Source of the DNA: Salvator merianae
Taxonomy: Eukaryota > Chordata > Lepidosauria > Squamata > Teiidae
Reading direction: 5' to 3'
Assembly: GCA_003586115.2 (NCBI GenBank)
Contig: QVOM02000021.1
Coordinates: 8,136,248-8,200,247 of the forward strand
Length of the DNA stretch: 64,000 bases
Shown here piece after piece: positions 1-11,833 of this stretch (position 1 is its first letter; every line of letters begins with the position of its first letter). A program made the position numbers and the translations under genes. A model generated the notes under the pieces. The model worked only from the letters and a program-made list of their open reading frames with translations, was not told where the DNA came from and did not search any database.

Positions 1-735
1 GGGTTGTTTTGCCCCAAAAAGTATAGGTGTGTGATATAGGGGTGCTCCTGGATTTGTTGCTGAGATTTGAGATTCATGTGGCTGCAGTAGCCAGGAATGC
101 TTGCCTCTATCTCTGACTGGTTTGCCAGCTCTGGATTTTCCTGGATAGGGATAACTTGACATAGTGATCCATGCTCTGCTAACCTCCAGATTAGAACTTT
201 AACGCATTCTACATGGCGCTATCCTTGAAGATGGTCCAGAAGTTGAAACTAGTGCAGAATGCAGCCAGACACACATCATGCCAGTGTGAAAAAAAGGCTG
301 GCTATTCATTACTGAGCCCAATTAAAGATGTTAATATTAACATATAAATCCCTACAGAGCTTGGATCCCAATTATGTGATGCAGTGCTTTCTCCCAAGTA
401 CTGAGATCTCAAGGAGTAGGCAATTCTGTTTTCTTGTAGTTCTGCCTCTCTTAGAGGTACAACGGGCAGGGACGCACAAGACAGCCTATTTTATGGTGAC
501 CCCAGACTCTGGAACAGCCTCCCACTGGAGGTTGCCAGATGTCTACATTATATGGTTTTCAGCACCTGGTTAAAACATACTTCTTCACCTAAGCCTTTGA
601 TGTTTAGCCTCCTCTGAGTGTTATCCAGCAGGAAGGGTTGTATTTTAAATGTTTTAGATATATTCTATATGTTTTAATTTTTTATTGTTGTGACCCATCC
701 TGAGACCTTTGGGTGAAGAGTGGGATATAAATTCT
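1..735 (+). mobile_element. L2-clade LINE, 3' end
   Basis: The decayed frame reads the typical L2 reverse-transcriptase tail (LVQNAARH, then RLWNSLPLEV, then a Leu-Lys-rich end) at about 230-600. An AT-rich 3'UTR follows, ending in TAAAT-type repeats near 735. Frameshifts and stops show it is dead. The left edge is cut by the window. Confidence 0.75.
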
Positions 736-3700
736 TAAATAAAATAAATAGAAATGTAACTTACACACCTTGACTAATTTTCAAAATTGGAATGCTTTAT
801 CATACTACCACCTCACTTTAATCGGTGGCATTCTTTCAAAGAGAAATGCTTTTAAAATGTATGTTTAGAATGTGTTCACAAAGAAACACCACAGTCTTAA
901 AATAAATTAAAACAGGAAAAAAAGTTTCTCCATAGGATGCAGATGATTCCCTTTAAAACAGAATTTCAACAAGCAATTAGGGTAATCAACCAGCAGTTAT
1001 GGTTATTGTTTGCCTCAAAAGTTTTGCTATACACCTTCTTGAGAGAGCAAAGAATTTATCAACAGTAACGTACCTTTCTCTCAGAGGGGTGGATGAGACA
1101 TTTGATACGGGCAGTGATATGAACAGAAAGCTTAAGGACTCCTTCACTATAAAGTGGCTTTTATGATTTTAAAGGAAGGATCTCATTGAAAATTTTGCTC
1201 ATTATCAACAAAGCCGCACTTTCTCAGATACAGTAACCAGTTAACTTGAAAGTAGCCGCAGAGCAGAGATATGCATTTACCAGTTCTGCCCAGTTCAGCT
1301 AGAAGCAAACCTAATCTTGGTACTGCCAGAGTCTGTTTGAATTCATTGAACTTCCTACCCTTGAGTCTATAGCCTCCCCCCTTTTCCCCTCCTGCCTACA
1401 GCCTCCCTGATCACCTTGCTCCCACCACCAATGCCATGTTGTATGCCACATCTACCTGTCAGGCTAGGTTGAATGGTCCTCCAAAGCTCTGCTCAACACC
1501 ATGGAGGACTACAAAGTTCCCTAGCAAGCCAAGCACATGTCTGTGTACAGCTCCACTTCTGGAGACCTCATTCAAGGCTTACTCAGAAATGGAGTACCAC
1601 ACATCTTTGTGTTTGGCCTGCTAGGAAGATTTGTAGTTGTCCACTGTCAGAAAGCCCAGGCAGAACAGATGAACTACTAGGCTAACTCAAGCTGAAATAG
1701 ATCTTTATGTTATGTTCTTCAAATGAATATCCCAGCTGCTTCTACTAGCTTCAGCCAGGGTACTCTCCACAGCCAAGATCAAGGGATGATAGGCATAGGA
1801 ATACATAAAATTTATTCTGTGCCTGACATCACAGTCTGTTATAAGTGCTGCTCAACAGCCCTATTTCTTTTATACTCTTCTGGCTTGGCAAGAAATCAGA
1901 GTGAGCTGCAGGATTATACACATGAATCCATCTCATTGCCTATAGTTGTTTCATCAGTATGCAATCTTTGTAAAACCTGGCTGTAATAAAAAATGGTCAT
2001 ATACTAAAACACCTAACTATAGAAGATTTTTTGGAGTCCATGAGAGTATGTTTGCGTGTTTGCATGTCGTGTGAGTGAAAGGGAGACACATACAAATTTC
2101 AGATCCTTCCATGTCTGAAATGAAGAATATCGGAAGTTTCTATTACTAGAATCAATATTACATGGATGGCAGAAGGAACACAGACAAGTCATAAATTTAT
2201 GATTTAGAATTTAGGTATACTTAATGTGCACATTTTGGGGCAATTTGTTTCAAACTTGGGTTCAAGATTTCATACAAACTAACACAAAAATAATTTTGAA
2301 ATAATTTTGAGATAATTTTGATCATACAAACCAGAGGATCTGTACACAAGCATCAGAGATTAAAATACATAAGAAGGAAAAATAATTTGACTTTGATTAA
2401 AATATTTTATATAAAACCTTTTTATGAAAATCCACACTACACTAAAACGTATTTCAGCTTAGATTTCAAGGCTGTTGCTTCTGCATGCTAAATATATAAT
2501 TTAATTGTAACCAACACAAGAAAAGATATTCTCTCATTTCCCAAGAAGGTCCAAGTACTGGAATACCAAGTTAACATCCTGAAGTTTAATGGTACAATAC
2601 TCTTTTGCATATAGCTGTATGACAGAAACATTCTTAAAGTGGATTTAAAATCACATTTCTGTCAATATAGATATGTACAAACCATACAACTACTTTTTAA
2701 AAGAATTCAAATCTGCTGTCACCTGACTAATGAATTACCTGATTTTTAAACCATTAACAACCGTAATATATGATTTATATGACTTGTAAAGATCAAGAAT
2801 AGATTCTGTTTGTAAGCCTCCTAAAATTCAGCTATATTGACATTCCAGTTCTATCAATATTGAAAACACAACTTTCAAAATTCATATATTTCGAGTTATG
2901 TTAACTGAACTCAACACTCTTGACAGCTAGAGGAAAGACTGTGTCGGGAAAAATCAGCTGAATCAGATCTCCATAAACAGCATTCAGATCTACAGTTCAT
3001 CAGGGCTAACCAACTACTTGAGATCAGGATTCTTACACCCAAATGATTCATGGTGCTCCCCATACTGTATTTTTTATGAAACACATTTGTTTGAATGCCA
3101 ACATTTGTTTTACTATCCAATGTCAAAATACAACTCAAGATTTCAAGAGGTAAAATTTACCTGAATTTCTCACTGCCCATAAAAAGCACAGTACACACAC
3201 AAAACCATAAGCTGATGATATCTGAATCCACATTAAGTTATTTCTGCACACTTGAAAAGAATGGAAAACAGATTTTCAAAGTTTCCACCTGCTTAACCTG
3301 ATATGTTTCTATCGAGACACATTTTTAAAAACAAACAAACTGTCTCTCCGATTGGCTAATGGTTGAATCTTAACATGATTACTCGTTCTCATTAATACAT
3401 TCCACATTATTCACAATTTCAGTATCAACAAGCTTGGTACGTCTGTATTCTAAGCTGTTTTAGCATATTGTTTTTGAACCCTGTCTTGGTGACTTTCAGT
3501 GCCAGTGCCAGCAGAATCAAAGGAGGACAACTTTATAAGACACAGCTGCATTATTGACTGTGACTCAGTATCTTCAAGATTGCCCAGATGAAGTCCTGGG
3601 TAAGTTGGTACCTAGATTCTGGTGGGGGTTTATCAAGGGAATGGGGACACAGGAGTGGCACCTCATTGATGAATCAGAAACAGAAGGTGCGGAGAGCTTG

Positions 3701-4220
3701 TGGTTTTGCAATGCAGATTTTCCTACCAACAAATAAAGCACTTGAGAACATTGGCAGCCTGTGCATGCAGCTGTAAGCTGTTGTCCCTGGGCCGGGTGGC
3801 CTAAATGTGAATGCAAAACTCTAGGGAGTTTTAGTATTTGTAATTGGCATATCCATGAGTTAGCACCACAGACTGGCTCTTTCCCAGAGGTTTTAGTTTT
3901 GTTGGCAGCAGGTGGAGGTGGTGGTGGGGTAGCTCAAACTACTAAATGTGATCAGTTTCAATCTGAGTTGTGCGACTGCCAACTTCGGACAATTCTGAGT
4001 TGACACTGTGATTCAGATACTTTTGAGAATTCTGTGGTAACTGACAATAATTCCTCCAGTTTGGGGAGGTATTCGGAGCAAGCTTTACCTTTTTCCTACA
4101 TAGTTTTCAAATGTGACTCCTCTTACTCCTATAAGCTTAATGCTTTAACCTTGAACATTTGCAAATCTGAATCTGAAAGTTTTCTAGGACCCTAATTTCT
4201 AGTAATACAATACTTTATTG
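736..4220. other. No gene; low-copy AT-rich DNA in intron 5
   Basis: I recognise no coding exon and no clear repeat here. The segment at about 1990-3470 is evenly AT-rich and free of repeat signatures, which would suit a conserved 3'UTR. Confidence 0.5.
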
Positions 4221-4425
4221 GAGTGGTTCCCAGCCTTTTTTCACTTGCATTCCCCTTGGTAGCCTATTGCCATACATTATATCCCTTCATATTGGCAAAA
4301 TGTTTGCCATTAATATAGTTGCTGTTATGTGCCTTTTCCCACTCTTATTCCATTTTTTTTTCACTTACCCCTAAATGTCCTGATTCATACCCCTTGGGGA
4401 ATGTACCCCAGGTTGGGAATCACTG
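4221..4425. mobile_element. hAT-type MITE with 8-bp target duplication
   Basis: The ends are GAGTGGTTCCCAGCC and, inverted, CAGTGATTCCCAACC. The flanks are CTTTATTG (4213-4220) and CTTTACTG (4426-4433), seven of eight bases the same, as expected for hAT insertion. At 205 bp it is far too short for a transposase. Confidence 0.75.
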
Positions 4426-4850
4426 CTTTACTGTATTCAAGTGACAATTCTTACCTGGTCCAAACAGCAGCATCAGTGTACAAGAGGTTTTAAAAATCCC
4501 AATACATTCCAAACATTTGATCTATAGCACCCACCCCATCCAAACAGCTCAGCGAGGAATGACCACGCTCAAATGCAGTGGTAGTGGGAAGAACAGGCAG
4601 CCATCTATATAGAACTATTCCATAGTGAAGTGTTCAGTTAGGGGCAGACTTGCTTAAAAAAAAATTAAAGTTTCTCCAACACTTCAAGTTCGGGCCATTT
4701 AAAGTTCACTTTTCATGGAAGGTACCCTGCAAAGTAGACACTGCACCTTTTTTTAAGGTGAAGCAGCAGTTTTGGTAAGTTCATTGTTTTTGCTCAAGTT
4801 GCTTCCATTACTGAACAGAATCTTATTTTTAATATTACTATGATCTCTTA

Positions 4851-5598
4851 GGCTGTGATCAGACATACCTTATAAAGGTCGCTCAATTTAATGAAGTTGT
4901 CCCTTCTCTTATGTGGATAATAAACATCCCGCCACATTAAAGAAAGATAGGTTGCCTGTTCTGCCCTAAGTTGCCTCCCAGCAACCTTTTCTAGGCTGCA
5001 ATTGGTGCTCAGGCAATTATCCCCACTCCTGAGCTTTTCCCCTGTTTTCCAGCTCCCCACACCATCTGAGGTGTAATTAAGAAAGTACTGACGGGAGTGG
5101 TAACTTGCCACAGTGCAGAAACATTTAATTGTGCTCTTTCAGTCTTGGAAGGAAAAGAAAAAGGGTATTTCTCTCCTCACGCCCCCTTCCGCTTCATAAT
5201 CAGGAGGCTGCCTCTCACCAAAGGGTTGTTCTTATCGAAGAGTGGAGGAAAGAGAGATAGTACTCCCCCCATTTTTGTGATTGTTTGTGCCGCATATGGA
5301 GAAGAAAATATCCTCTCTGTTCTCTAATCCACTTCCTCGGAACTGGAGTTGAAGCAACCACTCTCTTCAGGCTGGATTCTGATGAGTCTCACAGCAGTTT
5401 CTCTATTGACTATGATGTTAGTAAGGAGGACGGGTTTTAAACAAAGGCTGACTTCAGTGTTAGAAATCTCACCCTTCAGCTGCAACGACCTTTCTGAGAC
5501 TTGCAGCCTGGAGTAAGTCGAATGGTGATAATTATCTCTGCTGGGTAAGGACCAAAGTCGACCAAAAGTCAACCTTTTTACAGTGTCTGATCACACTT
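4851..5598. mobile_element. PIF/Harbinger-like nonautonomous element
   Basis: The ends share the inverted core GTGATCAGACA (left GGCTGTGATCAGACAT; right, inverted, AAGTGTGATCAGACAC). The same core ends the clear Harbinger MITE at 51672-52022. The flanks are TTA and CTA, an imperfect 3-bp duplication. It lies in the putative Homer1a 3'UTR, just past the stop codon. Confidence 0.65.
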
Positions 5599-5721
5599 CT
5601 AGTTGTAGTGTGGCTCCTTTACCATAGTTCTTTTTGAACTTTGGTTCATACAGCAAGGGTTAACTCTTTTCTATTGTAATACAAAACAAGTAGAGGTTTA
5701 TATGAATAAAATGCACGTGCA

Positions 5722-5755
5722 TTACTTAATAAGGATGTGCGAATAAAATCTGTAC
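5722..5755 (-). CDS. HOMER1: Homer1a-specific C-terminus by retention of intron 5
   Basis: If the exon 5 donor is not used, translation runs on as RYRFYSHILIK (residues 177-187) and stops at TAA (5722-5724). Mammalian Homer1a is made in the same way: premature polyadenylation in intron 5 adds an 11-residue tail beginning Arg-Tyr and ending Ile-Lys. Homer1a lacks the coiled coil, so it cannot cross-link and acts as a natural dominant negative that uncouples mGluR complexes after activity. The predicted isoform has 187 residues, one more than the mammalian form because of the extra Thr in exon 5. The call rests on position, length and tail similarity; no transcript was seen. Confidence 0.85.
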
Positions 5756-5898
5756 CTATGAGCAAATGGTAATGCATTCTGTGTTGGTTCAGCCCTTGGT
5801 TCTGAGTTCTGCGACACTTCAGGGGTGGTTCTTTCATCATCTGTCCCATTAATACTTTCAGGTGTAAGAGGAGACTGGATATCACCTCCTGCAGATTC
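5756..5898 (-). CDS. HOMER1: HOMER1 exon 5: linker with proline motif
   Basis: This 143-bp exon encodes residues 130-176 plus two bases (AG) of codon 177. It starts ESAGGDIQSPLTPESING and ends TQNALPFAH. The SPLTP stretch is the internal proline motif that can occupy the EVH1 groove of another Homer. The acceptor ends TTTCTTTAAG and the donor is GTACAG. Compared with mammalian Homer1 recalled from knowledge, the acidic stretch has one extra Thr (DERTTPEV against DERTPDV), making the exon one codon longer. In long Homer1, codon 177 is completed by exon 6, which is outside the window. Confidence 0.96.
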
Positions 5899-6860
5899 CT
5901 TAAAGAAAGAAAGTTATGGTTACCCATTGAATTTTCTATCTAATATTGTTCCAACAAATAAATTTCCTGAGTTATAACCAGCATGTGCTTAGTAGCTACA
6001 AGGAAAAATAGCAACATGTTCCTATCAAGTATTAAAATATTTAAATTAGAAAATCAAATAAGAGTTGTGGAATGAATGCAATTTCTTTTCCTTTCTCAAG
6101 TCTAATCAATCCAGAGGTTTGTCAGAGAGGTTATCATCTTCTCATGTCCTCTCTGCCTGTTGCCTCATCTGTGATAGTACTGAAGCTCTAATAACACAAA
6201 ATGTTATATTAAAAAAGTTACATTCTGAAACATACTGCCTACGAATGTTGATAGAACAGAGAATCTCATCAATATCCAATTAAACAAACTTTTTTTTCCT
6301 GATATCTAAGTTATGGTCCAATGAGGCTGGGAAACATTATTGTTTGCTTTTCATGTAGTTCTCTCTTCCAATCCCAATTCCTTTAGGTAAATCAAAAAAT
6401 GCCACTGAGGACAGGAACCCTGGCAAGAAAGATATTCAATTAGCAAAATTTAATGTACAAAAAAACACAACTGATTTTAGCTGTACTGAAATCTGATCAA
6501 TTTTCTTCCATACATGGAATAATTGAAAAAATCCAATTACTTTGTCTCACATAATAATGTTTCCTATTATAAAGAGAGACATAAAGTTTGCAATCCTAAA
6601 GCAAATTACACTGGACTAGAATGTATGGATAATTTGCAGCTCTGGCAGACAGGGAACCTTAGGTTTATGTGGGTAGACACCCACTCTTAAGCCTCTGTCC
6701 CAGTGAGTTGCAGAAATCCTAGCCAGGCATCAAATATATCAACTCAGTTCTTCAGAGAAAGGAGTCTCTAGAGAGGGATTCAGCAGGACCCTCATTCTCT
6801 AGATGGAAAGCACAGGTGGATCCTAAAGGAACAAAAACACATCTAGCTGTTCAGTGAGGG
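5899..6860. other. Intron 4, first part, nothing recognised
   Basis: AT-rich intronic DNA with no exon or repeat that I can name. Confidence 0.5.
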
Positions 6861-6867
6861 AAAAAAA

Positions 6868-7133
6868 TTCATAGGAAAGTACTGAGTTGGCACATGGGAT
6901 GGGAGAGATGGCTCAGTTTCGTCTTGTGGTTAGCGAGTCAGACTCTTATCTGGAACTCTCCCGATTCAAGTCTGCACTCCTGCACGAAGCCAGCTGGGCT
7001 CGTCACAGCTCTGATTTGAGTTCTCACAGCCCCACCTACCTCACAGGGTGTCTGTTGTGGGGAGAAGAACAGAAGGTTTGTCAGCCACTTTGAGTCCCCT
7101 CAGGGTGAGAAAAGTGGGGTATCAAAAAACAAA
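6868..7133 (+). mobile_element. tRNA-derived SINE
   Basis: The head carries a tRNA-like segment with a B-box-like GATTCAAGTCT, followed by the squamate-type body (CCCCACCTACCTCACAGGGT, then GCCACTTTGAGTCCCCTCAG) and an A-rich CAAAACAAAAC tail. It is short, noncoding and oriented plus. Confidence 0.8.
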
Positions 7134-8390
7134 ACAAAACCCACCAACCAACTCAATCTATTTCAGAGATTAAAACAAAAGAATATCAAGAGTTTTCCAC
7201 TGTCCTCTTGGGCTATGGTTACTATCCTACTTTTAAACAACTTTTAATCCAGCCTCCTCCCTTTGACTTGAGTCACTCCTTTTGACTGGATTCATCCACA
7301 GACAGCTGGATGGTTGCTCATCATCAACGTCACATTAATGCTCTAAATCTGCCTTTCCTTTCATTTTGCAGTCTGTCAAGCTTGCATAGGAATAAGGGCA
7401 TGCGGAGATGAAACAGCGTCCACTTGATTATGCTCCTTAAAATTCACCACACTACTTTCCAAGACCAAACAGCTGGCAACAGGAGACATAACGATGGAGA
7501 TGGTGAGGTGTGATCTGTGGAGGTGGCGGGAGTGATGGGGGGAAAGGGGGAGATGGCTGGGCATGCTGTGAGTGGGTGTCCACAAACAATCTGATAAACA
7601 GGTTGGTCAGTTCACAGAAGTGGCCAGCCAGTTGTAGATTCAATATCAAATGGTTGTCCTGGCTTGCTGATCAGGTTTGTTAAACTCCAAACCACAATGT
7701 TTTGTTTGTACACATTCCTACAAGGAAATGCTGCTATTATGCTAAAGTCTACCAACATTTTGTCTGAAAGTCATTTGCCTTCCTTCTCTGATGCTCTCTG
7801 TCTTGTGATTAAGCTAGTGATGTGGTGGGTGTGACCACAACCTGCTTGGTGCCTCTGAGGAGTCACCTCAGGGCATGTTGGAAAGGATTTTATACACTTC
7901 AAATCCTTCCCTAAGCTGTCCTAACATTCAACCACCAAACAGGTAGGGATGACACCCTTCAAAAGATAGTTACTACACTAAGTATTTAAAAGGACAATGT
8001 TTGATCTTGTGAGCCTGCTTTTCAAACAACATGCTGACACCTTAAATGTACTCTTAAAATAGGGGAGTAAACTCTGGGGTTTTTGCACTTTACTCAGTAA
8101 AAGAAAGAATAAAGAGTCAAGGGCTCTGGAAGGTGTACTGTCTCTATTTTCAGAAAATAAAACTTTTTTAATTTCCTGATTGCACGAGGACAAGCCTTCC
8201 TGAACGCCCTTAGAAATAAGGATGTGCATAAAAAATGCACAAAATTACTTAAGCCAGCATTTTGAGTAGTGATTCCATGCTGCTGGAGAACAATCTTTAT
8301 TGCCATTTGGGAGATTGGGGCTTACCCTCTGACTGGAAGTACCAGGATCAGCTGAGGGGAAAACTACTACCCGTAAACTTTAGATTTACA
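7134..8390. other. Intron 4, middle, nothing recognised
   Basis: No exon and no clear repeat; only short open frames of the kind expected by chance. Confidence 0.45.
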
Positions 8391-8394
8391 GCTC

Positions 8395-9545
8395 TTTGTT
8401 TCAATGTATTTGTTGATGTTCTTGAGTTGTTTGGTTGTGTCTGACTCTTCATGGACCACAACACACCAGACCCTTCTGTCCTCTACTGCCTCTCAAGGTT
8501 TGCCCAAGTGCATGTTCCATGCTTCCATGACACTATCCATCTCATCTTCTGCTGTCTCCATCTCATCTTCTGCTGTCCCCTTCTCCTTTTCCTTCAGTCT
8601 TTTCCAGCATCAGAGTCTCTTCCAATGAGTCCTGTCTGCTCATTATGTGGACAAAGTGTTTGAGCTTCAGTTTCAGTATTTGTCCTTCCAACGAACAGAC
8701 AGGGTTTGATCTTCTTGTAGTCCAAGGGAATCTCAAAAGTCTTCTCTAGCACCACAGTTCGAAAGTGTTGATTCTTTGGTGCTCACTCCTCCTTGTGGTC
8801 CAGTTCCCACAGGCATAGGTTACTATTGGGAAAACCACAGCTTTAACTATTCAGATCTTCATCGGCAAGGTGATGATTCTGCTTTTAAAAATGCTGTCCG
8901 GGTTTGCCATAGTTTTCCTCCCAAGAAGTAAGTGTCTTACTTTCATGGCTGCAGTTACCATCTGACTCTGCTTACATTTCTTCCTCTTCTATTTGCCAAA
9001 AGTGATGAGACCAGATGCCATGATCTTTTTTTTTAATGTTGACCTTCAAACCAGTTTTTGCACTCTCCCATTTCAGCCTTCATCAAGAAACTCCTTAATT
9101 CTTCCTCATTTTCTGCCATCAGTACTATCATGTGCATATCTGAAGCTGTTGATATTTCTCATGGCAATCTTAATTGTGGTTTTTGATTCATTCAGTCTGG
9201 CATTTTGCATGATGTACTCTTCATATAAGTTAAATAAACAGGGTGACAATATTACTTTCTCAATCTTGAACCAATCCGTTGTTCCATTTTGGTTCTAACA
9301 GTTGTTTCTTGACCAGCATACAGGTTCCTTAGGAGACAAGTAAGGTGGTCGGGTACTCCCATCTCTTTAAAAACCTGCCACAGTTTGTTGTGATCCCCAC
9401 AGTCAAAGACTTTAATGTAGTCAATGAAGCAGAAGTACATGTTTTTCTGGAACTTCCTTGCTGTCTCCATAATCCAGCGAATGCTGGTGATTTGATCTTT
9501 AATTCTTCTGCCTCTTCAAAAACCAGCTTGCACTTCTGATAAATG
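8395..9545 (-). mobile_element. BovB (RTE-clade) LINE, truncated 3' part
   Basis: The minus strand at 9252-9470 encodes a BovB reverse-transcriptase segment including KNMYFCFIDYIKVFDCGDHN and LLRNLYAGQE, close to the usual FIDY-AFD-DH core. Downstream sequence to about 8395 matches the rest of the BovB frame and 3' end but is broken by frameshifts. The 5' part is missing. BovB is typical of squamates and ruminants. Confidence 0.85.
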
Positions 9546-9689
9546 CACTTCAGTGCATTTAGTTTCAGATTATCTCATCTGAGGTGGGATAACTCCTGAT
9601 AAATGTGTCTGTGGTTCCCAATATAGTACATATGAGCACATACACACTGCAAAAGTGTTCTACTCTTTGGGTTCATCCTCATTCTCTAG

Positions 9690-11530
9690 CCTTATTTATT
9701 TGCATTTATGTATATCTCTATCCCTCTCTCTACCCAAATGTCTCAGGGTGGGTTGCAATAAAATCACTATAAAAACAGATATAATAAGTGAGTTAAAACA
9801 GTGACAGTGCATGGTGTTCCCTCAGCCAAAGGAAAGGGCAAAGAGGTGGACCTTCACCAGTCATCTAAATACATACAAAAAGGGTGCACCTGATGCACCT
9901 CAGAGGAAAGACTATTCCATAGTGTGGGAGCAATCACTGCGAATGTGCTCCTATGTGTCCTCACTCTCTTAACTGCTGAAGGGGGTGGCACAACCAAGAG
10001 GGTTCCACCAGCACATCTTAGGGCACGGGCAGGTCTACATGGGAGGAAGTGTTCCTTTAGATATTTGATACCCAACCCATTTAGGCATTCTTTTAGATAT
10101 TTAGGGATAACATTCATATTTGAATTGGGGATTGGTAACGAACAGGCAATCAGAGAAGTTCTTTTAGGACCAACATGACATGTGTCTGGTCAGTGGTGCC
10201 AGTTAGCAGTCTAGATGCTGCATTCTGCATCAGCTACAGCTTCCAAATCATCTTCAAGGAAAGCCCTTGTAGAGCGCATTACAACAGTCCAATCTGGAAG
10301 TTACCAGAGCATGGATTACTCTGGCCAGACTGTCTCTGTCTAAAACGGATTGTAGCTGGCAAATCAGTCATAGCACTCCTGGCCACCGCCTCCATCTGAA
10401 CTTCAAGTGTCAGTGCGCAAACCAAGAGCATCTTCCAAGTTCCAGGGCAAAGATACTCCTTCAAGAACAGGATGCCTCCCTTCTTCATGGACATGAGACA
10501 GTACCTCTATCTTGTATGGATTCAGTTTCAATTTATTGACCCTCTTCCTGTCCGTTACTGACTCCAAGCACCTGTCAAGCACTTCAGCAACCTCTCCTGA
10601 TTCAGACTGCATAGAGAGATAGACATGAGGATTATCTGCATACTGATGACACTCCATAACTCCTGATGACCTATCCCAGAGGCTTCATACAGATGTCAAA
10701 GAGCATGGGAGATAAAATCAGTCCCTGAGGAACCCCACAAGTGAGTTTCCAGGACATTTAGCAGAAATCTTCCACAGCCACTCCCTGGTATCGGAGATAG
10801 GAGCAGAACCATTGCAACATGGTGCTTCCAAGTCACAAACTCCATAGCCTTTCCAGAAGGATACCATGATCAACAGTATCAAAAACTGTTGAGAGATCCA
10901 GGAGAACCAACAAAGTGATACTCTCCCTGTCTTTCTTCCAGAGAAGGTCATCAATCAGGATGACCAAGGCAATTTCAGTGCCATAACTGGGTCTGAAGCC
11001 AGACTGAAATAAGTCTGAATAATCAGCTTTCTCTAAGAATACTTGCAGATGGGCAGCTACAACCTTCTCCAATACCTTGCCCAGGAAGGGTAAATTGGCC
11101 ACCGGTTGGTCATTGTTTAGCTTGTCTGGATCCAGTAAGGATCTCTTGAGCAGGGAGCACAGCAGTACTTTAAGAGCCAGCAGTACTAGCCCATCCCTCA
11201 AAGAGGCATTCACCACTCCCTGAATTCACTCAGTCATACCCTGCCGGCTAACATTCATCAGCCAAGAATGACAAGGATCCAGAGAGTGTATGGTCAGCTG
11301 AACCTCTGCAAGTAGCTTGTCCATATCCTTGGGCCTCAATAATTGAAATTAAGCCAAGGTAACTGGACCAGAAGGTTCTCTGGATGCTTCCTTTGGACTA
11401 TGTTCAGCTGTGGCATCTAGTTCCCGATGGGTCTGAGTGACTTTGCCCTCAAAGTGCCCTGCAAATTTGTCACAGCAGATGCTTGGTGGCAGTTGCCCTT
11501 ACCTCCTCAGGTTAGTTCTCAAATAGTCAT
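9690..11530 (-). mobile_element. L2-clade LINE, reverse-transcriptase and 3' parts
   Basis: Minus 10833-11216 reads an RT segment (LDPDKLNNDQPVANLPFLGK, FQSGFRPSYGTEIAL, LLDLSTVFDTVDH). A second block at 10403-10657 retains a degraded catalytic box (QYADNPHVYL, where YADD is expected) and the following thumb region. The 3'UTR ends near 9690 in a TTTATTTG-type tail. Stops and frameshifts show it is inactive. The second Asp of YADD is replaced by Asn. Confidence 0.8.
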
Positions 11531-11740
11531 TCACCACTTGAAAAAGCTCTGCTGGATGGTTACTTGAGGACACAATGGTAGCTCCTTTTTGCCACCATCA
11601 TTACATGGTAGGCACAATAATGTGCTCTAACCCTTGCTTGGTCAGACTTACAGCAGGATTTATGCCACCTCTGCTCTAGCTGTTGACCCTCCTGGACAGC
11701 AACTGGATAGCAATTTAAACAGAGACTGGAACATACACAC

Positions 11741-11833
11741 CTGTGAAGGCGTACTTGTTAATTCCATCTTTTCTTGGGATTTCTCCTTAGCTAATCGTGC
11801 AGCTTCTTTAAATTCCTGAAATTTCTCTGCAAA
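11741..11833 (-). CDS. HOMER1: HOMER1 exon 4: EVH1 C-terminal helix and start of linker
   Basis: This 93-bp exon encodes 31 codons (residues 99-129), starting FAEKFQEFKEAARLAKEKSQ and ending LTSTPSQ. The acceptor is TTTTGTCTTTCAG and the donor GTGTGTATG. The first part is the C-terminal alpha helix that closes the EVH1 fold; the end begins the Ser/Thr-rich linker. The reading frame continues into the intron on both sides, so the splice sites, not stops, set the limits. Confidence 0.97.

Larger units (their letters stand above)
1..5721 (-). other. HOMER1: Intron 5 and probable Homer1a 3'UTR
   Basis: On the minus strand this follows the Homer1a stop. In mammals that isoform has a multi-kilobase AU-rich 3'UTR, so part of this stretch is probably exonic in Homer1a and intronic in long Homer1. 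The most AT-rich part without a recognised repeat is about 1990-3470. Minus-strand AATAAA matches occur at 1809-1814 and 4211-4216; the second lies mostly in a transposon target duplication. Two DNA transposons and an L2 end lie inside. Where polyadenylation really happens cannot be read from the sequence. Confidence 0.55.

Noticed and set aside
6905..6975. tRNA-like segment as a functional tRNA gene
   Set aside because: It is the head of a SINE, with degenerate boxes and no foldable cloverleaf that I can see.
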